Below, one piece after another: positions 56,561 through 64,000 of a DNA stretch of 64,000 nucleotides (position 1 is its first letter; each line of letters opens with the position of its first letter). The DNA comes from Odiellus spinosus. Lineage: Eukaryota; Arthropoda; Arachnida; Opiliones; Phalangiidae. The stretch lies in assembly GCA_963920705.1 (NCBI GenBank), contig OY987226.1, positions 14,758,501-14,822,500 on the forward strand. The letters are read 5' to 3'. Under the pieces are notes generated by a model that was not told the origin of the DNA, ran no database searches, and was given only the letters and a program-made list of their open reading frames with translations. The position numbers and the translations under genes are program-made.

Positions 56561-56626
56561 GATTTACCCCTTTTTACGATCATAATTATATCTATATTTC
56601 ACGGTGATTTGACAACGCGTACAAAG
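56561..56626 (+). CDS. Candidate second exon of the 55.8 kb gene (hydrophobic)
   Basis: 66 nt between a strong acceptor (ATGATTTTTCAG|G) and a strong donor (AAAG|GTAAGA). Only one frame is open, the phase-0 frame required by the preceding exon. It encodes DLPLFTIIIISIFHGDLT and then a basic TRTK. The middle is a short hydrophobic stretch, possibly part of a membrane segment. Exit phase is 0. A possible terminal segment at 61248-61316 (acceptor ATTCATCTCAG, 22 codons then TAG) fits in phase but is very weak. Function unknown. Confidence 0.4.
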
Positions 56627-56990
56627 GTAAGATACTCGTTATCTCTGTAACTGGTGTGTAAATAAAGCATATGCTGACGAGTATGATGTCAAATTGGGGT
56701 GAAAATGGTGAAAAAACTACACTATTTAAAGACATAATATTCCCAAAGATTTCACAGAATTATATACAGACTGATCCTCTATAATCGCTGACTGTATTTT
56801 ATACTGATTTGCAAGCATAGTTGGGAACCAATACCCTATATAAACTAGTTTTTTTTTAATGGAAAATTACAGTCTTTCCAAGCTTGTGAGTCAGTAAATA
56901 TTCTGGAAGGTCTAAGCCCCCAATTAAAATAACGGTAATATTTTTTATTCACAAGTTATAAACATGTATTATATGAAATTCCATACGCCC
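56627..56990. other. Non-coding (intron 2 of the candidate plus gene, or intergenic)
   Basis: AT-rich; no exon seen. A single CTCGAG-type end-like fragment (GGCAATTCGAGATGAAAAT) lies earlier, at about 56323. Confidence 0.45.
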
Positions 56991-56994
56991 TGTA

Positions 56995-57150
56995 GTCAAT
57001 TACGCTTAAGAGTTGACAGTACACGCAAAAGCTATATCTTCCCATATCTCTTTAATCATTAAATCATATGTATAATCGGTAGAACACAAACCTTTGTTCG
57101 TGCTGCCAACTCAAATTGAAATTAACTTCAGAGTTGAATAGTCAATTAAA
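56995..57150. mobile_element. CTCGAG-type terminal-repeat element, copy d
   Basis: Left end GTAGTCAATTACGCTTAAG, then AGTTGACAGTACACG. Right end TTCGTGCTGCCAACTC, then AAATTGAAATTAAC, the inverse. About 155 bp with an AT-rich middle; more diverged than copy b. Confidence 0.6.
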
Positions 57151-57339
57151 ATAGATGAAACCAACGCTTCACTATGAGTCAGAAGATTAAACTCGTTAGG
57201 AGAAGGTATCGTATATATGATCGTAAAAAAAATATTACCTCGGGTAATAGGAATGAAAGAAGAGTTGTTAAATTTGGATTAAACGAACAGTCGAATTAAT
57301 CCTTTGAGAGTATTTTTTATACCGGTTTGTTAAGCTTAC

Positions 57340-57359
57340 TTGTTGAGATCCTGGTTCAT
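57340..57359 (-). CDS. Possible 20-nt first coding exon joining the Shroom-like exon
   Basis: On the minus strand ATGAACCAGGATCTCAACAA is followed directly by GTAAGC (57334-57339). Six codons plus two bases leave phase 2, exactly what the acceptor at 50950 needs; the joined codon would be AAA (Lys) before the residues SGWDQAG. This would give a Shroom isoform without a PDZ domain, a form known in flies. The start context is weak and a 20-nt exon with a phase match is not strong proof. Confidence 0.22.
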
Positions 57360-57489
57360 TAATTTTAATGGTTTGACTCTTAATTAAAGGGCAAGTAGAT
57401 TTTTTAAGGGATAAGTTTAAATTATAAAATTAGTAGAAATTTTTCAAAGGAAGATATAAACTTTTTTTCGCTATTTTTAGACACTATTT

Positions 57490-57720
57490 TGTGTTTAAAT
57501 TATAAAAAGTTGGGTGAAGTTTGTATTAAAGTAAATATAAATTGGGTGAAGTTTGTATTAAAGTAAATATAAATTGGGTGAAGTTTGTATTAAAGTAAAT
57601 ATAAATTGGGTGAAGTTTGTATTAAAGTAAATATAAATTGGGTGAAGTTTGAATTAAAGTAAATATAAATTCAAGCCAATCATATTATTTCAGCCTTCAA
57701 CAGCGCTTGTAATGTCTTAA
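57490..57720 (-). mobile_element. Relative of the 32815 palindromic MITE, core only
   Basis: GTGTTTAAATTATAAAAAG leads into the tandem array. After it, CAAGCCAATCATATTATTTC and AGCCTTCAACAGCGCTTGTA match the reverse complement of 33095-33145 (TACAAGCGCTGTTAAGGGCT, GAAGTAATATGATTGG). Terminal AAGGCTTGTTCACACT ends are not preserved. Confidence 0.7.
57510..57669 (+). repeat. Five tandem 32 bp units inside the MITE relative
   Basis: Unit TTGGGTGAAGTTTGTATTAA then AGTAAATATAAA at 57510, 57542, 57574, 57606 and 57638. Units differ at most by one base (T to A in the fifth). The single-copy ancestor is the matching stretch of the 32815 element, where this sequence occurs once. Confidence 0.97.
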
Positions 57721-58554
57721 CATTAAGAGAATATTCGGGCGCTTGATGGCTGTTGACTTTGGGCATCAAACGCCGGTTTATTTCGAATGTTCAGATCCAC
57801 TTTTTAAGCAAATAATTCTTTTTTTGACAGAGGATCCTTACAGTTGACCCCAAAGATTTAAAAATTGACCTTTTCATAAAGGATGAACGAGGCCTTAAGT
57901 AAGTTTTTAAGTACAAGAATGAGTTTTGACCTTGAAATTAATTGGGAGGGCTAACCCCGAGTGCATTGACATATGATTGACCCTGATGTCAAGCCTTCTA
58001 GAGAAAGTATATCCCCAAATTTGTATAAATTCAGATAATCCAAGCGAATCCGAGTACTTAAAAACACTTTTTTCGAATCCACTTTAAATGAAATAGTTTA
58101 TCACAAACCGACTATTTTTATCAGTAAAATTCGTAGATCACAGACCGTATATAAAATTTTTCTTTAGTCTATACTAGAGTCTTTAGGGATACGGTTGGAA
58201 TGTCTACATTTTTCTCAATGAAATTTTACATTTTGTATTAATACGCGTCAGCTTTCGATATATTGCAAACAGAAATTCAAGTCTAGGTTAAACCAGAAAA
58301 AAAAATAAAACTGCGATAAAAGATATCAGATATAAGTAGACTACACGTAGTTCTCGCTCGAGCAGTCGAGGTTTAAAATTAAATACCAGCCCTCTTTTTT
58401 TTCTTCCGTGATAAATATCACTCTCTGCCTTAATAAATCAAGAAGTGAATTTCAAAAGAAGGCTTAGGTCTTAAAGGCAGAGTCAAAGGAGAAAAATCAA
58501 GTGGTTTTTTTTCATGGGCAGTTCATTACATTCTTGAACGACAAGCATAAGAAC
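57721..58554. other. Non-coding
   Basis: Contains loose TTGACC units near 57845-57985, like the first minisatellite, and ATGAACGAGGCC followed by TTAA|GTAAGT at 57899, too short to call. Otherwise no feature. Confidence 0.45.
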
Positions 58555-58900
58555 AAAATTACTCGAATTCTCCTATATTTTCAAACTTCTTGACATTTCT
58601 TAATATCTGGGCCTGATTTTTATATTTCTTAACATTTTATCGTAAATTGGACCTCATTTTCAAATTAATGTAATTCTTCTTGACCTTTGTATCCAATTTC
58701 GAAATCCCTTTATAATTTCTCTATCCATTAAAACTAAATTTAAAATTCCATGAATTTAGCCTGCACTTCAATTTCACGTATATTTCCTGACCTTTTAAAG
58801 GTCGATTTTCAAATTCCTTGCATCTCTCGACCTTACCTCACATTGTTTCTAATTTGTCAAACACTGACTTTCCAACTTTCAAAATTCCTTGACCAGTCAA
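58555..58900. repeat. Degenerate TTGACC minisatellite, second array
   Basis: Scattered TTCTTGACATTTC, TTCCTGACCTTTT, CTCGACCTTACC, TTCCTTGACCAG words at about 40 bp spacing, the same unit as the array at 237-665 but more decayed. Confidence 0.6.
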
Positions 58901-61900
58901 TTTCTAGATATTTAATTATAAATAAACAAAATAACTATAATAAAATTACTTGCCGAAGTGAAAACGTTATTATTTTAGCTATTATAAAATTATTAACTTT
59001 TACAATCGCAAAAGCTCTTCCTGGTTGATTTTGCTCTAAGCCTAATTCGGGACTATTTCCGTTTGAAAGTAAAAGAACTTTGGAGGCGCGTGTTTTGGCG
59101 CGAACGTTGTCATGGTTACACTCTAAAGGCGGATGCACACAGACCTACCAGTAGCGCGCGAGCGTGAAACGCGTGTAAATAGGTCTGTGTAAATCCGGGT
59201 TAATGGAGAATGAGCCTAGAACGCGAGAGAATTTGGAAACTAGATTTTAATGGTGATTGGCGATTAAATTGTTTTGAAATTTAAATAAATTAGAGAGTTG
59301 TTTTTAAATCATTTTGATAGATAAATATACCTTTTTCGAACTAACATACATTTGGATATTTGTTGCAAATAACCCGATCTAATTTATTAAGAAGAATTAG
59401 ACATTTTGAAAACAGGTTTCCTGGCCTTTTAATTAAAAATAAACAGTGCTCAAGGAGTTATTTAAGAATTAAAAATTGTTCTTTACGTCTTCCCTTTAAA
59501 ACTAAAGGGGGGACGAAATAAAATTTCACCTTTTCGATATAAAGAGGTAAAGTTTCTTTTTATTATTATTATACTGGTTTCATCCTGCTAGAATCTGACC
59601 CGCGTGGCTTCTAAACTTTCAACTTGATTTAAAAGCAAAGATATAAAGTGATCTGAAAAATGTCTTTCCTAAAAAGTACTTAGCCCTTTTACTTATTTTT
59701 TTGTGGGCCAGAAATAAAAAAAAAAAAATTGGGGAGACTATGGAGGTTCTTTAAGGGGTGAAATAATCTTGATATGGCGGAGGAGAACGATTCGCGGTAG
59801 GAATTTTAATTCGACCAACATTCCACGGGGCACTAAAAGACAGACAACCAGCCGTATATGGGGTTATTGGTGCCAAGATTTGATATACTTTTTTTGAAGG
59901 GTTTTAAAATGAAAGTTAAAAACATTTCGTGGTTACAATTTAATTCCAAATAATAGTAGATTAATCCTAATTTATAACCTCTTGGAATTTAGGGAATTAT
60001 CATAAATAATTTACCAGAAATAAAGGGTCGCTTTGCAGTTAGTTTCAATTAAATTAAATCAATGATATGTCTAAAGTTTCAAATGGAATTTGAGTAGCTT
60101 TTTCGGTAAGATCGTTGAGAAAAGACTCGAAATATATTTTATAATATGCACAAGTAAATCATCCTCCAAGTTTATAAGACGACATACTGCGTGAAGCGAG
60201 ATCGTTTTTCTCAGTTCATGGGTTCACCCTAAGTATTCCGAAATTTCTACAGAAAGGTGACCAGGCCCGGTATATTGTTTCAGACTTGAAATCGCGACGG
60301 CCGGACGAGACACGCTCCTTCGTTTCGCGAGAAAGAGAGGGGAGAGTTGTTCACCCCAGTTAACGTTTAGACAGTTCAGCGCAATATTAGCACCGCCTAC
60401 TTAGTTCCAATCTCAACCACTAGAGAGGGCAATTTCGAATTCCGTACCTCGACCGTTTAGAGTTTTTGAATTTTTTCCTCTTTCCTCGGGCGAAAACCTT
60501 CAGAACCACATACCAATCATAATATGCCTTGTTGTAAACTTGAAGCATGATTCACATGTGACATATGCTATAGAAAAATTACCGCTACAGTAAAAATTTG
60601 AAATATTTCAGTTCCGCAATCTTCGAAATTTTTAAAAATTAAATCTCCCCGCAATTTTACGTCATCGCTATGGTTTGTTTAACTCAACCTAAAGTGGACT
60701 ATCGCACGTTCTGGCACATGATACGGTTAAATTAATCGAAACGTTTAATCACTTCTAGTTTTAGAAATTCCATTAGTGAAGAGTTTCAGACAGACAAAGT
60801 TTAGAATAATATCAGCTCCATGCCTCTGACTACGCTTAATGGCTGGTGAGATACAAAAAGGTGAAATTACCTTGTTGCAAAAAGGGGTGAAATCTTAACG
60901 AGATAGATATCTTTTCAAACTTTCCACATCTTTTGTTATTTCGAATTTTCTCGAATATAATATAAACACCGTGGGCCTTAGTGGCTAAAAAAGCATCTGT
61001 CAATTTTTTGCTTTATGATAAAAGATGGAAGACATCCAGATATTCTTCTATACGGTTTCCATCAAAAACAAAATTCACAACGCCAAAAAATACTCAAGAT
61101 TAGTTTGCAGTTTAGACCACCTTTCACTTTCACGCCTTCTTCCAATAAGTGTAGAGGATTTGATGGTCTAGCTTTATCACGTGTTGAAAACTAAAACTTG
61201 ATTAACTATCGAACTTCTTCGATAAATCCTCATCAAATTCATCTCAGTTTTTCGGAGACAGTTTAGGATTAAAGCAAAACCTTCGCAAATATCCAAGTTG
61301 TATAATATATTCATAGTGGCAAACTTGAAAGATATCTAAATTACAATTAAAAACCGGTTTTCTATGGATATTTAAGTTCCTTATAAGGTTGTTCTGTATT
61401 AAAAGGTAATATGAAGTCAATTTAATATTAAAATATCTAAAATCAAAGATAAATCCCAATTGATCTATATTTACATACTGTTCTAATTAGATTTATTTTA
61501 AGTATAATAATCTACTATACTAGCCACTAACTAGTGCTCGCATTCGAATAGATCAGGCTTTGGGGGTCAAATGTCGTCCCCTTAAAAGGAGGGGAGGTTA
61601 TTCTCTTTAGCTAAGGATAAGACATTGAAAAATAAATTATTTCGTTAGACTTTATTTTCCCTTTAAAACGAAAATAACTCCCATGTAGAGATGGTTTGAT
61701 TTTGGGAAGTTTTGGGTAAAGTTAATGCTGTCTTTCGGTTTCAGTTTGAGTTAACAACGTGAAAGTAACTATATTTTCAATTCTATCTTATATAGCTTAG
61801 AACATCAACATCCTGAAAACGAAAATCGAATCGGACTATATTTGTAAATGCTACGAAGGGAAAAGAAATTTAATGACATTTGTTGACAAGGGTTATCCTC

Positions 61901-63968
61901 AACGCGCGAAGATTCATCAATCAAAATCAGTGCGAGTTTTCAACACGTATAAAACTAAACTTCCTTTCTATTTCTAAGTAAACAAACTAAAAAATAAAAT
62001 GTAGCGCATTTTCGTGTTTGGTGCCAACTCGAAATGAAATATACTATAATAATACTCCAATTTCCATTAAAAGTATTTCTCATACTAGAAGACAGGAGGC
62101 GCTAGTTTATATCCTCTGTTCATGGTGAGAAGTATATCGGAGAATAAAACTACGTGGGGTGGTTTTAGAAGCACCAGAGCTTTACCTTATGTTCCCTACT
62201 TTCTCTAAAATAGATTAGTTTAATTTCAGTGCACAGAGTTACAATGTAATATTTTCGGAGGTCTCTGAAACCAGAGTATTTGATGAAATGAGAAACGTGA
62301 GAAACTATGTAGAAAAATTATTTTCTTTAAAATTAATGAACTGGAGAAAAGATTTCTCAATAAGGTTGTAATCTTACTCCATATAACAAAAACTTAAAAA
62401 AATACTGTCCTCAATTTTTTTTTTTTCAAAGACCTATGGATTATATTTATAGATTTTTCATACTATTAAAAACCTATAATGAAAAATTTACATCTCTGGG
62501 CTGACGCCTTCAAAAGAAACTTCAAAAGTAAAAGGTCAAAAATATGTAAAAATATTTTTTTACGATTGATGACGCAGAATGTGGGAATACCTGATTAAGG
62601 ATAAATTTAAATTAAAATACTGGAATTTCTAGATTAAGTACGTTCACGTGCCAGAACGAGTGAAAGGAAAGGTAGTTATTAAAATTTTAGTACCACATTT
62701 TCACTTTCTGAGATTAACCAACCCGAGCAATCGTTGAATAAACAATTTGCGCGGAATTTAATTAAAATTTCCATTCATAAGCAAGAATTGGTATTTTTAG
62801 CAGACAGCCTTGAAGGCAAATAATACATCTTTGAACTTGACTTTAAGAGGGAAAAAAATGCCTATCTCATGATGTACCCTTAAAATTTCGTCCCCACTCA
62901 CTTCCCTCTTCTCATTGTTTCGAGTATAATCCAAAATTCGGCGAAACATTCCCAGCAGCTTAAATATACAAAGATACGGAGGGTCTAAAAATGTCCCAAA
63001 ACAATGAATGGAATGGGATGGTAAATTAAAAAAAAAAAAAAAACTCGGTTCTTCCATATATTTCCAGAACTTCGTCAGTTTATACGAGAGAAGAAACTTA
63101 TAAAAAAATATAAAAGTGAAGGTGAATTGTTTGGGAAGAAGAGTTTTGCATTAAAAAATTATTTCCAATTGACCGTGAAACCAAACAAAATTACGAGGTG
63201 CTCATCACTACAAGTTGCATTGACAGATTACTGTTGACAATTTGTTGCGTAATTGAGATACGTATTTATAATTATTTAAATGGTAAAACCCTCGCCAAAA
63301 AAGGCTGTTCAACAACTTGATTAATAAAAATTATAACAGACTTAAAGGAGGACGTATATCTCCTTTAATTGAAACACGTACACCCATCTAACTATTCGAG
63401 TGTATTTCCCTAGCCTGCCTTGTTTCACACACTTAATTGTCATTCATTCTTTTAAAAATCTTGCAGTCATATTTTCTGCCCATTAATCTCATTAAAAATG
63501 AACAATGTAAAATTTATAAAAAGGTAGAGAAATTGTCGCCCCCGAGAATCTCATTTCATTTCGTTAACCCTAAAACGGCTAATGTGTAAGGGCGCGAGCT
63601 TGTCGACTTACATTGTTAATTATATCGTTTAGAAATATAGCCAAGGCTTAGTAACATAGGCAATTAAATACGAAAAAATATGACACTCACTCATTTTGGC
63701 ATCATAATTTAACTTGGTAGGTTCTTTTCTAATCCACAATTTCACACTACTAAACTCGGTCACATACCTAATTTAAAACTGATTTAAAATCTATGGAAAC
63801 AGTGACGCGCGCGGAACTTGTACTGATCATCGGGACGCTTTGAGCAAAAAATTTCAACTTGTGGGACGCCCCAGGCGAAAACATTGTCAAAGTGCACAGC
63901 GGGGAATGGGTGATGGAAGGGTAAAAGAGGTGAAGGGATACCCATAGACATTTATTATAACACTAGTT
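58901..63968. other. Non-coding, with CpG-rich patches
   Basis: A hairpin lies at 59130-59197. ATGGCGGAGGAGAACG with a weak donor (CG|GTAGGA) sits at 59774-59796. A CpG-rich patch at 60280-60480 and a TTACGTCATCG CRE-like site at about 60658 could belong to a promoter of the minus-strand gene. A CTCGAG-type end-like fragment (GTGCCAACTCGAAATG) is near 62022. A splice-bounded minus segment at 62902-62984 has the wrong exit phase to join the large exon. No confident exon. Confidence 0.4.
59130..59197. repeat. 68 bp hairpin, CGGAT..ACAGACCTA arms
   Basis: CGGATGCACACAGACCTA and TAGGTCTGTGTAAATCCG pair at 16 of 18 positions. The loop is CpG-rich (GTAGCGCGCGAGCGTG). CATGGTTACACTCTAAAGG to its left recalls MITE-type ends. 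E2F-like TTTTGGCGCGAACG lies just upstream (59093). Confidence 0.7.
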
Positions 63969-63994
63969 GAAAGCCCGCCCTACGGGCGGGTTTC
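63969..63994. repeat. GC-rich terminal hairpin at the window edge (possible rolling-circle element end)
   Basis: GAAAGCCCGCCC, loop TAC, GGGCGGGTTTC: a stable hairpin in AT-rich DNA, preceded by CACTAGTT and followed by CATCCAG where the window ends. Helitron and Helentron elements have short GC-rich hairpins near an end, and CTAGT-type flanks are seen at some, so such an end is a reasonable guess. The body would lie outside the window. Confidence 0.35.
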
Positions 63995-64000
63995 ATCCAG

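Noticed and set aside
59774-59796. ATGGCGGAGGAGAACG start with CG|GTAGGA
   Set aside because: Only seven codons and a weak donor; mentioned in the block description but not annotated.
62902-62984. Minus segment between TTTTTAG and GAA|GTGAGT
   Set aside because: Exit phase 0 cannot join the phase-2 acceptor of the large exon directly, and the residues do not resemble a PDZ domain.

Overview
The window is nuclear DNA from an animal, most likely an invertebrate. It is AT-rich, has GT-AG splice sites, is overwhelmingly non-coding, carries several families of small foldback (MITE-like) elements, minisatellites and long A/T runs, and has no bacterial gene layout. CpG is not obviously depleted. 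Species cannot be read from it, and no rRNA, tRNA or CRISPR array was found.

The one unmistakable gene piece is a 2.67 kb internal exon on the minus strand (48276-50949). It reads like the central, low-complexity part of Shroom, the actin-binding and Rho-kinase-binding regulator of apical constriction. Both splice sites are clear (phase 2 in, phase 0 out). The C-terminal ASD2 (Rho-kinase-binding) exons are not seen to its left and no PDZ exon is seen to its right. A short start-codon exon at 57340-57359 is compatible in phase and could begin a PDZ-less isoform.

Short exons were picked out by eye from start codon, donor or acceptor, and phase. They are a membrane-anchor first exon on the minus strand at 10408-10500, with a CpG-rich promoter-like tract behind it; a plus-strand first exon at 15647-15720 with two TATA/CCAAT modules 200-400 bp downstream; and a two-exon plus-strand start at 55841-55921 and 56561-56626. 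None could be assigned to a family.

The rest is repeats. Seven copies of a TTAA-flanked foldback family lie at about 4.1, 17.8, 20.9, 23.9, 28.1, 41.3 and 54.1 kb, and the 28.1 kb copy is split by an insert. A 541 bp palindromic element at 32.8 kb has a relative at 57.5 kb whose core has grown into five 32 bp tandem units. A motif GCGGATTAATACACAATG recurs about eight times in both orientations. A CTCGAG-type terminal-repeat family is found mainly at 34.8, 51.1 and 57.0 kb. Minisatellites lie at 0.2, 8.3, 33.8, 40.3, 53.4, 55.3 and 58.6 kb. Several near-perfect hairpins and E2F-like palindromes are scattered between. Coordinates of repeat edges are by eye and may be off by several bases.
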